From assembly GCF_037975245.1 (NCBI RefSeq), contig NC_092570.1, positions 5,995,001-6,059,000 on the forward strand: a DNA stretch of 64,000 bases, given 5' to 3'. This DNA is from Apostichopus japonicus. Lineage: Eukaryota; Echinodermata; Holothuroidea; Aspidochirotida; Stichopodidae. The position numbers and the translations under genes were made by a program. Below, piece by piece: positions 1 to 15,200 of the stretch. Positions within the stretch are counted from its first letter, which is position 1. Each line of letters begins with the position of its first letter. The notes beneath the pieces are model-generated. The model made no database searches, had not been told where the DNA came from, and saw nothing but the letters and a program-made list of their open reading frames with translations.

Positions 1-90
1 AAGAGTACCATGATGATTCGAACCCGGTCCAAAGAGTGCTTGACCAATTAAATTTGACCACTACATCATCACTTCTTACATTTAAATCCA
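1..90 (-). repeat. Inverted copy of the ~185-bp satellite, cut by the window edge
   Basis: The reverse complement reads ..GTGGTCAAATTTAATTGG, then CAAGCACTCTTTGGACCGGG, the same core as the direct units at 1747-2790. In this copy it continues GGGTTCGAATC, a tRNA B-box-like string that the direct units have lost. Confidence 0.7.
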
Positions 91-1739
91 TCTCATATGT
101 AATGTATCGTTTGTTTAGTGTCAACCGGTAGCATTGCAAATTGCACTTTGGACCCTCTAGAAATGAAGAAAAAGTAACTCCTTTTAAGTGCATTCCAATT
201 AATTGCCGCATGTCTATATATGGCAAAATTTTGTAGTTAAGTTTTTACAATTGACTTGCGCAAAGCACTTATAAAATTTCAGCCAAATCAAAGGGGAAAA
301 TTGCACTGTGGCAGTTATTTGAACACAATGGCATAAAGCGACAGCATCTTTCCAGGGCTGTAGCAAGGCTATAGCAGGCTTGTAGCAGGCATGCACTGTC
401 ATAAAAGCTCAACTTAAGAATTGTAATGGTTCGACGCAAGGGAGAAATCACGCTATAATAAATATGAACTCTCAGCCTTTTAAAGGTAATTCCATGGACA
501 TGGTGGGCACACATGCAGGTCGTACATCGGTATCAATTAGTTCGAGCCTAATGTTCAAGCTTTCTCTTACGAGAGGAAACTTCTAGGAAACATCCTAAAT
601 GAATCATTCAATCATACATCAGAACACATGGTCCTTTGTTTCGCTCCTTCACATTGGTCTTATGAAGTATTGAGTAATAGTGAAATGTAACATCTTTGCA
701 GATAGATTGGTAAAAATGAATAAATTCTACCAGATTAAAGTAATTTTGGCATGAAAATTTCTCTTCTGAAAGTACATTTCAATCCAATCAGATAATAAAC
801 GGGGAGGGGTTGGGGTGGATATTAAGCATGTAATATTTCTCCTGACTTCTATACTTCCATTATTGACTCAGCATATAACCTAACTTATATTTACCGAAGA
901 ATTAATACATTAAATACAATTGTAGGTGATTAAAATATGTTATTTTGACTTAATTTAACAAACGCGAAATTGACATAAAATCTGGCACTTTTGTTAATGG
1001 GTTGAATGTATCTCGAGAAAATTTTTTATAGCTACATTATGGAAGTTATAATTAATATTTAGGTAAAATTGAATCAAAGAAAATTTACTAAAAACTCAAA
1101 CTAACTCTGGTCTATGTTTAGTTGAAATAAACCCAGTGAAACTTCTTATGGTGGATCTGCCCTCTACACTCCAACAGAAACTTTCTATTGAAAAATCGCC
1201 AAAAGAAAGAACAAGCACATAGGAACACTATAAAATAAAACTGCATAGAATGGCACTATATGGTCACTTGGATTGGTTCATTACCAAATATGACTAATGG
1301 AGATCATAAATAAATCAGAAAGGGATTTCGGCATAAAATATACGTATGGTAGACTTATTTCACTTGAAGACTATTTTGCTAAATAAACTATTAAAGTAAG
1401 TTTATTTCTGCTTGACCCAATATAAATATGTGACGTGTGAAACCAATAAAAATGAAATCAAGTTCTATGAACGAAAAAAAAAACGGTTTTCATTGCGATG
1501 CCAGTCTACAGAAACCACTTCATTCTGTAAATGGATTTGGGCTAAGGTGTGCCTCCCCCCCCCCCCAAAGAGTGAGCGTGTCTTTCTCCGGAATGGGAAG
1601 GAAATATGTATGCTGATGATAGTAAAGCACCAAATAGCACTAAACTTGCGCGCCAAAGGTGTTGCTTTTGTTTGTATCACCACACTGGTACACACATAGG
1701 GTAAACTTCAAAAAAGAAGATATAATGATGAATCTATTG
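91..1739. other. No gene seen
   Basis: AT-rich sequence with no exon of the VWD gene, no recognisable transposon protein and no clear tandem repeat, apart from a short C run near 1555. Probably intron or intergenic. Confidence 0.5.
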
Positions 1740-2790
1740 GATAATGATTGTGAATTAGTCATTTGTATTGGTCAAATACTCTTTGGACCGGCTAAGACGC
1801 AATATGGGACTCTTCACCAATGTTCTTAGAATTCATATTACCCATTGGTTGGGTGGTCCGAGGCGTACTGGTTTTGATTATGACCTTACGTTTTTTTTTG
1901 TAAGCTCCCGTTACATTCATTTGTAAAGTGATGATTTAGTGGTAAGTTTAATTAGCCAAGCACTCCTTGGACCGGGCAAAACGCATAATGTTACCCTTCT
2001 AAAATGTGTTTGGAGTACATATGACCCATTTGTTATGTAGTCCAATGCGTGCTGGTCTTGACTGGAGCCTAAAGGTTTTTGTAAAGGTCCCGTTACATTC
2101 ATTTAAAAAATTGATGAATTAGTTGTCATTTTAATTGGTCAAGCACTCTTTGAACCGGGCACGACGCATTATGGTATCCTTCTACAATGTCTTTAGAATT
2201 CATATGACCAATTGGTTGAGTGGTCCAAGGCGTGTTGGTCTTGATTAGGGCCTTAAGTGATTTTTTTCAGGTCCGATTACATTAATTAAAAAAATTATGA
2301 ATTAGTGGTCATTTAGTTGGTCAAGCATTCTTTGGACCTGGCAAGACGCATTATGGTACTCTTTTACAATATCCTTAGAGCTCATGTTACCCATTGGTTT
2401 GGTGGTCCAAGGCCTGCTGCATGGATTACGGCCCTAAGCTTTTCCGTGACCCCGTTACACTCATTAGAGAAGTAACGATTAGTGGTCATTTAATTGGTCA
2501 AGCACTCTTTGGACCGGGCAAGACGCAATATGGTACTATTCTACAGTATCCTTACAGTTCATTCCATCCATAGGTTTGGTGATCCTAGGCGTGCTGCATA
2601 GATTATGGCCCAAAGATTGTTCGTGGTCCCGTTACACTCATTAAAGAAGTTATGATTTAGTGGTCATTTAAATTGGTCAAGCATTCTTTGGACCGGGCAA
2701 GACGCATTGTAGTACCCTTCTTCATTGTCTAAATAGTTCGTATGACCCATTGGTTAGGTGGTCCAAGGCGTTCTGGTCTTGATTACTCAC
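1740..2790 (+). repeat. ~185-bp satellite, about 6 direct copies
   Basis: Core CAAGCACTCTTTGGACCGGG with AAGACGCA.TATGGTA, CCCATTGGTT.GGTGGTCC and CCCGTTACA(C/T)TCATT blocks recurs near 1770, 1955, 2140, 2322, 2505 and 2685. Copies differ by 10-20 percent by eye. It ends right before the Penelope-like fragment. A tRNA-like or SINE origin is possible from the inverted copy at the left edge. Confidence 0.85.
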
Positions 2791-2889
2791 TCAAGATCCA
2801 GCCTTTCCTTAAATGCAGCATAGTTGTTTAACAGTTTTCCGTTATTCCTACCTATATCTTTCACTGTTTGTATCTAATTGATCCAACTA

Positions 2890-4080
<1,191 letters not shown>

Positions 4081-4929
4081 TTCGTTAAAGATCCAGGATT
4101 ATTTATGATGCAATGTTTTGTTACATATTTTTAGATATGGTCATTTATAGCAATCCCCATAAACCGCGATTGTGACAAGGAAGTTGTTGACCAATGAGGT
4201 AATTGAATTTAACGATGATGAATAGGGACCAAGTCAATTTGAAATCGCTTAAAACTGATTTATCGAACTTAATAGAGCGGCTAAGTGGTTTTGGCAAGAA
4301 TGTTGGTGAGTGGTTTTAAATAAAAAAAGGTATAAAATAAACACAGAGCTGAAATAAATGCGAAACATTCAGTACAGCCTCTTCACTTGTGATTTAGAAA
4401 CAGATATCTTTGCATCGACATTCCAAATTCAATTTTAGCATGGTGATTATTTAGAATAGAAATACAAAATTGTATCGTAGTAAAATGAATGCCAAATTCT
4501 GCCTTAATTGTCACAACTGCAATTAGGGTTCCCCTTTTATTGTTTTTCTCTCGCTATTGGAATGAGTAAACTTAATGATTGACCAAGTCACTTAACTACC
4601 ATGTTTAAAAAAAAAAAAACGCTCGACTGAGAAAAGTCACCCGGCCATGCATGTGCATGTTCTTGACCTTTCGGTGTACAGTAATGCCGCTTACCTCAAG
4701 GTAAATTATTCAAACATGAAAGAGCTTTATTAGGCCCAAGCAGAAACTGCGCTTTCCCCCTTTCATTTCTTGCTTAGAACCGCTAAATTTATTCGTGAAT
4801 TTCAGCTTGTTATGCGAATTAGTATTAAGCTAGGATAAATCACTGACACTAGTGTTTCCTGTACTATAGTAAGAGGCATAAACAGCGGTAATATAAAGAC
4901 TTCTGGACATGTGGTCAGAGTGTTGTAAG

Positions 4930-5140
4930 CACGCGTAAACTTCGTGTATACATACATCATTCCTTGATTCATATACGTACATCATTTCATTTCTACACAT
5001 ACACCATTTATTCACATATATACATCATTCCTACATTCATATACATTCATCATTCATATACAAACATCATTCCTTGATTCATATTCATACATAATTCATT
5101 CATTGATATACGTACATCATTCATGTTGACATCATTCAAA
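4930..5140. repeat. Imperfect short tandem repeat rich in CATACATCATT
   Basis: Degenerate ~17-32 bp units (CATTCATATAC, TACATCATTC, CTTGATTCATA) repeated about 10 times. Confidence 0.75.
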
Positions 5141-5963
5141 GTGACGTCTTAAAGGAAAAAGGAAGGCAGTGATCAAATTTATATTATTCAGTAACCTCAA
5201 AACTATATAATATTCGATGTTTAAGTTAACCGCTTCCTGTATGACTGGAAACGCTCGCTTTGAAAATTGGCTCCTTAGGCCTAACCACAATGCACAGTAA
5301 GCCGCTTAAAATTCATATTGATGACGTCAGGGAGAAACAACTCTCGTAACAAAGTCAGTTTCCGTGTGGTAGAATCCCCGTGGAAAACATTCAGCGGTTG
5401 TTGTTAGAGCAAAAACTTGGCCTTGCAATTTCCTATAAGCCCAACGCAGTTTAAAGTATAACGAGGCACCTAAGGGTCATAGTAACGAATATCAAGAGTT
5501 TGATTTTCTTAAAATGTTTGTTAAAAAGAAGGCCTAGGCTACGTTAAACAAGCACACTGAAGCTAGGGTACGCTAAAGTAAAAGTAACAATGTAACCTGA
5601 CTGTAACGTTAAGCATACAGCATGCCTTGCCAGACTGAAGCTTAATTCATATCAAATTCAAATGGAAGTTTCCTTGTGTGGCCACGAATGTCGTTCCTCA
5701 ACACTAAGCTCGCTCTTAGTACCGCTTTATTTTGTTGTGAAGTTCTAATGAAATAGTTGTTTATTGAGTGTACTTCAGTATCATCAGTGCCTTCGTTATT
5801 CCTATTAAGTTAATACATCCCCCCCCCCCCCCGATCTACTATAAAAGTGTATGGAGAACACAACAGACCGATAGGAAAACTGCCAACAAATTTATTAGCA
5901 AAAGAGAACAAACATTTGGTCTTTAACCAGCTGCAGTCTGCGATTAACTTGAACTTGACTTAC
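5141..5963. other. Intron or 3' flank, nothing recognised
   Basis: No VWD-b exon is found here on the minus strand, although one is expected after the D5 exon. A C run lies at about 5819-5832. Confidence 0.5.
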
Positions 5964-6286
5964 CCACTTATTTTGTGGAACATACGTCATAGTAACACCA
6001 TCTCTTGAGAAGGGCAGTGTGACCGCCGCGCCATCTACGAAGCATCCACGCTCACCCCTGACTTCAAAGACAATTCCTCTGTAATGTAGTCTATACGAAA
6101 CAGCCACGGTGAACTGGAGGTGAGGGTATGGCTTGTTGAACTTGCTAATCATTTCAAAGTAAGGAAGAGCTTCTCCCGTGCCACAGGTTTCTACCAGCGT
6201 ATATTCACAGGATCCTTGGTATTCAAAATTCAAATTATCGAAGGAGATGATATGAGGATCGGTCCTGACACAGGCAATGATGACAG
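5964..6286 (-). CDS. Exon: D5 VWD first half (VWD-a), last visible exon
   Basis: 323 nt, phase 1-0, acceptor TTTCTTACAG, donor [33 protein letters not shown], later VPQNKW at the donor. The matching VWD-b exon is not found between 1 and 5963 on this strand, so it must lie beyond the left edge or be lost. The gene is therefore truncated by the window. Confidence 0.92.
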
Positions 6287-9200
6287 CTGTAAGAAAAAGT
6301 GTGAACACCACTGAAGATTTATATTAAAAAAAAGTATGAAAACCACTGAAGATTTATAAATAAAAAAAAAAGAAAATGATGAATAATAATAGATAGAACC
6401 GTGAATATATAGTACTGGATAATATCATTCTTGAGGACTCGATCTCTGTCAAAAAACAAAACCAAGCGATTGTCTCTGAATACTTACGACCATTTATCTG
6501 TTCATAGCAATTTCTAATTCCATCTTTGAGTTCACAGTTTTCATTCTCCTTACAAGAGTGCTCATCATCACACTCCAGCATTCTTGGAGCAACACATTTA
6601 CAGATTATTCGACAGTCATCGGATATGTATTTGTCCCCGACCTGCGAGATTAAATTATAACATCAAAATGGTTTGACAGTTTTTATGAGAACTGCACTAC
6701 CTAATTCTTTTCCTCACCATCTTCCTATAATCTATTCCTTCTTAGACCCCCCTCCACCACACCCCTTAAAATGATAAGAATTTACAATCGACCTGCCTTG
6801 GTAATAAATTACCTCTTTTTACCAATTAGTCTGCAACGCCTTCCACTTATTTTTGTCTTGTATGAGGGTCTTTGTGTGGACGCTGTATGATTAACTACAC
6901 TGTAGACATGAAAATGTTTCCACAGTGTTTACACAATGAGCGTAATGGTGTTAAGAAGCGATGCTAGCTAATTGTAGAGCCTGAGGTCGAATTACGATTA
7001 TGTAATCACAACACTTCCTATCTATATAGCGTGCTATAATTGGAGTCAATAAAGCAAATCTTTAAAGAATCTAACTTTCAATGGTGCCTTTTTTCTTTTT
7101 CGACAGTTCATATAGAATACAGGTCATTCCAGACTAGTATAATTTGCAAAGAATAAAAAAGATATCAACATTTCTTGAAACATTTTTTTTTTTTACTGAG
7201 AATATATCCAAAAAACACTTCATTGTGACAGAATGTCTACGCAATAAGCTGTTTGGAGTGACAAGGATCAGTCGACATCTTGCCAACTCTGTGACTGGGC
7301 TGTATTAGAATAATCGCTATGTCATTTTGAGAATTCTCAATATGTTTTTGTGTGTAAATTACTGGAATTCAGTGAGCAAAAACAGCTACCATGTGCCAAA
7401 TTTTTCACTTTTTTAATTTAAATCTTTAAAATTTACCTTCATTGAATCTTTGCCAGGGGATACGCATCCACAAGCCTCAGGGTTAATGCACTCATCGTTA
7501 TGGAGAACGTTACCCTTCTGGCAGGTACAGGTCCTTATGAGGGTGTTTAGTTGACAATTTTGCTGTCCCGCGGGATCATTGCACGTTTCTTGACATCCCT
7601 TTCCGTTTAGCATTTCATCCGTTCCCACTGGACAAGAAAGTGACAACATTGCTACGAAAAAAAAAAAAAAATGGCAGGGTTATTCATACGAGTGATTTTT
7701 TTCTATAGGCTGAAAAACCCACGGCGAGTCATTCCAAAGGTAGATTAAAATGACAGGAATACTGCAGCCCAGTTTAGCAGTTGCCTCAACTGGCAGATGA
7801 TATTTTTGCTTCGCACGTCTCTGAAACCATGCTTTTATTTAAGAAACTACTTTCTGCAAAATTAGAGAGTATATGCATTAACAAGAAGGAAGTTTATCGT
7901 GAATCTGTGTTAAACTGTATCAGTTTGAACTATTAGCTATCTGAAACGCTAAGCTAGTGGCATCCCGATATGAAATATAATTATTATTAATTATTTGCAT
8001 TATGAAAAATTATATAAATATAACAAAATCACTTCAAAAGCTGCCTTAAGCGCCGTGTCAGAGAGAAAAGCTACAGCGCTTACAGGAGGACTGGCAGCAA
8101 GTCTGAATCAATATCAAACAACAGACAGTTACTACCTATGCAAACCAATACTGCCTATTGTTTAAAGAAACGCAGAACGCAGAGCGATCACATCACGACG
8201 CATCCTCGATGCAATGAGGCTGCAGCTGCCTTAGCACTTTGACTTTTGACAAAGTGCCTCGAGGTCTTTTTTACATTCATGTCAAACTGATGGATGTGAT
8301 CCTGGGTAAGTAGAGGTACCTGTTGGTCATGGACGTCAATCCTGGGGGTAGGGACGGTGGAACACGTCCCTCACATTTCGATGGGTGGTGGACACACTAT
8401 CAAAGGCCCCCCCCCCCCCACACACACACACATTTGGAAAAAGAGTAGTGTCGTGGCTCTATTTGGTTAGGGCTTACACATCGCAGGATTCATATCATCG
8501 AATATCAATCAATGTTGCTGAATGGAGAATTCCACCAATATCTCGTGAGTTGGTACCCTGTGCTCTCCGACAATCTTTAGCTTAGTCTGCCTTTTTTTTC
8601 GAGGCCAGTTCCAGTCGTCGTCGGTTGAAAGGTATGAATCCAGCGGTACGGGCTATGTTTGGTGAAGTCGAAGCTCTCTTGAGGTTGCTCCTCGTCTCCC
8701 CCGCCAGTTCGACGGAAGCTGAGAGATCTTTTAGTCTTTTGAGGCGCTTGAAGACATGGCTACGGAGCACCATGACTCAACAGAGGCTGAACCATGTGAA
8801 GGTTTGCCATATTCAACGCGAACGTCTAGCCCAGTTGAAGCCTGAGGAGTTAGCAGAGAAGTTCGTTGGTTCCTCGGATTACAAACGCCGCATCTTCGGG
8901 CGATACCAGTAGAAAACTAGTGCGCTCCGTCATTATCATAAGAGACAGCACTTCATAGCTAGAGCCAAAAGCCTGTATATATTTGTTGTTTAGTTGTAGT
9001 TGACAGCCCATCTCATGTTACCTTGTTGTTAAGTGATACCGGAGTTTACTCCACATTGAGAACACGGTGGTTACATAGTGGTACACGATGGTTACATAGT
9101 ACGCGCCGACCAGAATTCACCCAATAACCAGATGCAGATCCACCTAGCAACCGAGGTAACTTGCGTGAGGACTCCAACGCACAACCACTGATTTATTTTG

Positions 9201-12200
9201 ATGCCTTCATCACTTTAGCCACCACTTACATGGGACCTATTCTAAGTTTGATAATACAAGCGCATTTGTGAGGTCCTGAAAATATAATTAAAGTGGTTTG
9301 TCTTGCCATCCTTGTCTCAAATTTCATAGAAATGTACTCTCGTAGACCTAGCAAAACATTTAAACTGACACAGTCCCATTGGAAGTGTGTCACGGATGGC
9401 ATTAAAAGTCATTGGTGGTTTAGCATGCTGGCGTATGACGACTTTTTGCCAAATTTGCGCTAAGCTCACTATACGAACTCAGATCTGGACTGTGCCTAAA
9501 TAGTTAGTTGAGGAAATGCGCATGAGGAAATGCACCATTTTGTGGTATGACTCCCAGGACGACAAGTCAATAAACTCACATGCAGTCGCGGCGGATAGCT
9601 TTCTTCGCCTATATGTCCGGGAACATTTTCTGACATCGTTCCTATAGGCCTATATCTGAGGCCCTGGGGTCATTCCTTGACCGACTTGGTGCAATATAAT
9701 GTGCCCATTTCAAAGTAAATTTATTCACAGAATGTTAGTTGTCATGGGTTCAAACAAATGAAGGGTATTCTATCCTGACGCATAGGGCAAAGTGTGGCTG
9801 GGGTTCTGGTTCGCTGCATCATTTGTCAACTTGCACTAGGTTCTTAAGTTCACGTCAATTGTAATCACTAATAAAAGAATTAATCCACACAAAATTAAGG
9901 TCGTATGAACTTTATTGCAGATTTCATGAGTGACGAATTTGTAATTTTCTCTCGATATCACGCAACAAGATGGCTGCTTTCCAGCCTGGCAAGTGCCATC
10001 TCCAGCGATCTGGCAGGTATTGAAATCTGAAATTTTCTTAGCACGCGCGCCAATCGATGGTGGCGCTCCGCTTAGCTAGTACTTACGGCCGGAATCAAAT
10101 TGGGCCTCTACCGTTGGTCTCTGATGGCAGTGAGGTGCCTGAGTCATCCAATCTCCGGGCACTCCATCAGCCTGTCTACATTGTTGGTCAAAGAGAGTCA
10201 TAGCTGAGCAGGACATGCTGGCCGGCTCTTGTGACGTACATACACTGTGCACACAGGCATCATACATGTTTTGTGGAGTTTTGAAATCCCTACAGGGTTC
10301 AAATGGTCCTGGGGAAAAATGAAACACGTATATAGAAAGAAAATAGAAATTGTTTTTCGTCAAATTATATTTATTTTATATGTCTGACAGTTTGCAATAT
10401 AAAAATTTCTTTCGTGGTAACTACCAAATATGGTAAAAAAAAATAAAAGGGTAGAAAGAATATTTTAAACAAATCATACTCTTTCTTCATTAAAAAAGCA
10501 AGTATTGAATTGTGGCTAATTGCTTTTATACAATAACTTTTGGCTACCTTTCTGCTTACTTTACCGATTGTTCTGTCTTGTTTGCAATTATCCAACTATT
10601 TACACATCTAGCCATCTTAATTTAGCCTGCCTCTCATGGAGATCCTACTAAGATAGATAAACATGACGGATTTTCGATGATATCATATTCATTCATAAAT
10701 GAACGCCACATAGTAAAAGTTGCTATCCCTTCTAAACTGCTATCAGGGTGTGGTTCTGAAAAATGAAGGGCACACTCTTTTAGCTTTTTATAAAATTAGT
10801 ATATTTGATTTATAACCTGACAAGAATGATGACATGAGCAAAAGTGCGACCTGTATCGCAAATTTCGAATTTCACAGCTCTTTATTTTAACTATGTGAAT
10901 ATATGTGGTAAGGATGATCATTCAGCAGGTGATTTGTCTTCAAATGGAGCAAGAAAGATTGAGAGAATACATAACTTATCAAGACTAAGTTGCACGAAAT
11001 CAAGACCATAAAGTTCCTATCAAGATGCTTACTTAACAGTCCTATTGTCCACAGCTGGTTAGAACTTTCTCTTTACAGAAGATAGAAAATTGTATTTTTT
11101 ATGATAAGGTTTTCTATTCATCACAAAATACATCTACGGTTGCATGATGATGAAATTCCACACAAAGTGAATAGCACTGCTGTAGGGAAAATTTGGTAGA
11201 TATTGTGCAGAGATTCGATAACTTGTATTGCTAAATATGTATGATCATGAAAATGTGGTATAGTTAGTGTGAAGATATATGATAACATGTCTTGCTAATT
11301 ATCCATGATCATGTAAAATGTGGCAGTTAGTATGTGGAGGTTTGATAACATATCTTGATAGATATCCATGATCATGTAATATGTGGTAGTTAGTGTGCTG
11401 TGACTTGATAACATGTACTGCTAAATATCAATGATCATGTTAAATGTGGTAGTTAGTGTAGAGATATGATAACATGTCTCGCTAAATATCCATGGCCATG
11501 TAAAATGTGGTAGTTAATGCATTGAGGTTTGATAGCACATCTTGCTAAATATCCATGATCATGTAAAATGTGGTATTTAGTGTGCTGAGACTTGATAACA
11601 TGTAATGCTAAATATAAATGATCATGTAAAATGTGGTAGTTATTGTGTAGAGATATGATAGCATGTCCTGCTTAATATCCATGATAATCTAATATGTGGT
11701 AGTTAGTGTGTTGAGGTTTGATAGCATGTCTTGCATAATATCCATGATCATGTAAAATGTGGTATTTAGTGTGCTGAGACTTGATAACATGTAATGCTAA
11801 ATATAAATGATCATGTAAAATGTGGTAGTTATTGTGTAGAGATATGATAGCATGTCCTGCTTAATATCCATGATAATCTAATATGTGGTAGTTAGTGTGT
11901 TGAGGTTTGATAGCATGTCTTGCATAATATCCATGATCATGTAAAATGTGGTAGTTAGTGTGCTGAGACTTGATAACATGTAATGCTAAATATAAATGAT
12001 CATGTAAAATGTGGTAGTTATTGTGTAGAGATATGATAGCATGTCCTGCTTAATATCCATGATAATCTAATATGTGGTAGTTAGTGTGTTGAGGTTTGAT
12101 AGCATGTCTTGCATAATATCCATGATCATGTAAAATGTGGTAGTTAGTGGGTTGAGATTTGATAACATGTCTTACTTAACATCCATGATCATGTAAAATG

Positions 12201-15200
12201 TGGTAATAAGTGTGTGGAGGTTTGATAAAATGCCTTTCTAACTATTCATGATCATGTAAAATGTGGTATAGATCTGATAACATATCTTGCTGTTGAGATC
12301 TGATAACATATCTTTCTAAATATTAATGATTATGTAAAATGTGATAGTTAGTGTGCTGAGATTTGATAACATGTCTTGCTAAATATCCATGATCATGTAA
12401 AATGTGGTAACTAGTGTGCTGATACTTGATAACATGTCTTCCCAAATATCCATAATCATGTTTAGCTTATTCAACAGAGCATTACGGTGTCTATCAAATA
12501 TTTAATGCTTTACCTGGAATGGCTAACAGAAGACTACAGAGGTCTTTGCCCTCAGTTTCTCCTTCCGAGCCTGATTTACAGGGATAGCCTTCCAAGTCCT
12601 CTGTTCTGCCTGTCTCGTGGTTACTCCAGGCACCTCCGAATGTTTGCACGGAATATGCCTGTATCGCAAACACAATAATTTATGACTGCAGGTTCAACAC
12701 TCGCAGTTTCCAGCAACTATAACACACATCACAGGTGAGAATATACCAAATAACCTTATAACAACATGCATGTTGTTCAATCATGTATTCTTTGTAAGGC
12801 ATATATGGATATATCCACCCCTGATACCTCCCCCCATCCAACACTTGTTCATTACAATTATTATTAAAGATCTAAAACATGCAGAAATATTTAGAAAACC
12901 AGTAACATTGGTTAGTAGTAACAAAGTCCAATGACAAAATATGTTTGTTAATTCTATAATACTTCTCCATTAGTTCCCCATTAAAAAATGTTAGCTCGTC
13001 AGGCTGTCTCTGTACAAGTACCACACATACCATACAATACTTATGATTATTCCAAGTTCTCCATTAGGTAATTTTAGTTCATCAGACTGGCCCTTTATAT
13101 GTACCACACATACCATACCATACATATATTACTTACAAGTTTTCCATTAGGTAATGTTATTTCGTCAGACTGCGTCTCTGTACATGTACCACACATTACC
13201 ATTTTCATACATATAATACTTACAAGTTCTCCATTATGTAATGTTAGTTCATCAGACTGGGTCTCTATACATGTACCACACATACCAAACCTTACATATA
13301 ATATCCTTACAAGTTCTCCATTAGATAATGTTAGTTCGTCAGACTGTGTGTCTGTACATATACCACACATATCATACCATACCATACATATAATACTTAC
13401 TATATCTCCATTTTGTAATGTTAGTTCATCAGACTGTGTCTCTATACATTTACCACACATACCAAACCTTACATACAATATCCTTACAAGTTCTCCATTA
13501 GATAATGTTAGTTCATCAGACTGTGTCTCTGTTCATGTACCACACATAACAAACCTTACATATAATATCCTTACAACTTCTCCATTAGATAATGTTAGTT
13601 CGTCAGACTGTGTCTCTGTACATATTCCACACATACCATACCATACCATACATATAATACTTACAAGTTCTCCATTTTGTAATGTTAGTTCGTCAGACTG
13701 TGTCTCTATACATTTACCACACATACCAAACCTTACATACAATATCCTTACAAGTTCTCCATTATATAATGTTAGTTCATCAGACTGTTTCTCTGTTCAT
13801 ATACCACACATACCATACCAAACATATAATAATTCCAAGTTCTCCATTAGGTAATTTTAGTTCATCAGGCTGTGTCTCTGTACATGTACCACACATGCCA
13901 TACCATACATATAATACTTACAAGTTGTCCATTAGGTAATGTTAGTTCATCAGACTGTGTCTCTGTACATGTACCACATATACCATACCATACATATAAT
14001 ACTTACAATTTGTCCATTAGGTAATGTTAGTTCATCAGACTGTGTCTCTGTACATGTACCACACATACCGCATGTCTGGCCAGCGTGTTGGGCGTGAACA
14101 TGGATCTCGGCCTTATGTGCGTTGTCAAACATCACAAACAGTCCAAATGTGGCGGCAATAGTCTAAAGACAAACAAAAGATTGAGTACGTGAGATATGAG
14201 CATGTTATTATGTATATATTCAGTTTTGATTTTTCTGACACCAATATTCCTTCTTCCTCCTTTCATGCCAAACTAAAACACGACCACTAAGTCAGGATTT
14301 GATCGCGAAAGAACGAAGAGATAACAACAAAGAAGGGGTGAATCATTGACAATTAAATTAGAAGTTTTGATAGAGAGGTCAGCTTAAAATTGTCAGTAGG
14401 TAATAGTCCTCACCCGCAAACCGATCTTTCCCTATCCGCCGCCCCTAATCGTGACTCAATCTAAGACAAGAGTCAAGAAAACTCACCGAGAATCCAAAAA
14501 CTTGATTTCCAATGGTGATCCCCTTCTCCTCGTCTACGTAGGGCAAAAACACTCTCCGTCCGTTCACTTTGACTTTGCCTCCGAGGAATATCTCGTACGA
14601 GACGCCGTCCAGCTCCAGCCTCAGATAACGGAGAGATGAGACCTTGTCTAGGGGGGCTTTCTTGCTGATTTGACCGATCAGCTTAAAGTCGGGTAAATCT
14701 TCTGAATCTCCACACTTCTGAGCCAGGATGTATTCGCTTCCCCCGTGGAAGTGATAGGCCAACTTGTCAAAAGTTGTGAAGTGAATGTTACCAAACACGC
14801 TACACACGCAAGGACCTACGTAAGTGAAATAAACCAAAGACACTTCCTATCATACCATAGATTCGTTGCAAGGGTAACAGCTCGCATATGGAGCACATTT
14901 GGTTAGTTCTACAGTATGATATAGTTATTGGCCTCATGTTCAAAATGATATGAAACACGGAAAAACTGTTTAATCCTTGGAATTCTTTAAAATATGAAAG
15001 ACAAACATTGCGAGCTCAGCTTTAAAACTTTTAGTTCAGATAAAGCAGATAAAAGGAAGAAACAAGGTTACCAAGTCACAGTATGTAACCTACCTACATA
15101 TACCTCTATTAAACATATGACCTTTCACTATTTACCAGGTAATCACTACCTGCATTCAACCTACACCTGCCTCTTTTAAATGTACCACCTTTCACCATTT

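Noticed and set aside
1412-1699. 95-codon plus-strand frame
   Set aside because: Low-complexity and unlike any known domain; opposite strand is open as well.
13099-13854. 251-codon open frame on the plus strand
   Set aside because: It is the antisense reading of the D4 VWD-b minisatellite; the sense of the unit is on the minus strand where it matches a VWD exon.
12972-14006. CRISPR-like regularly spaced repeats
   Set aside because: Units are degenerate, adjoin without unique spacers, derive from a nearby exon, and the genome is eukaryotic.
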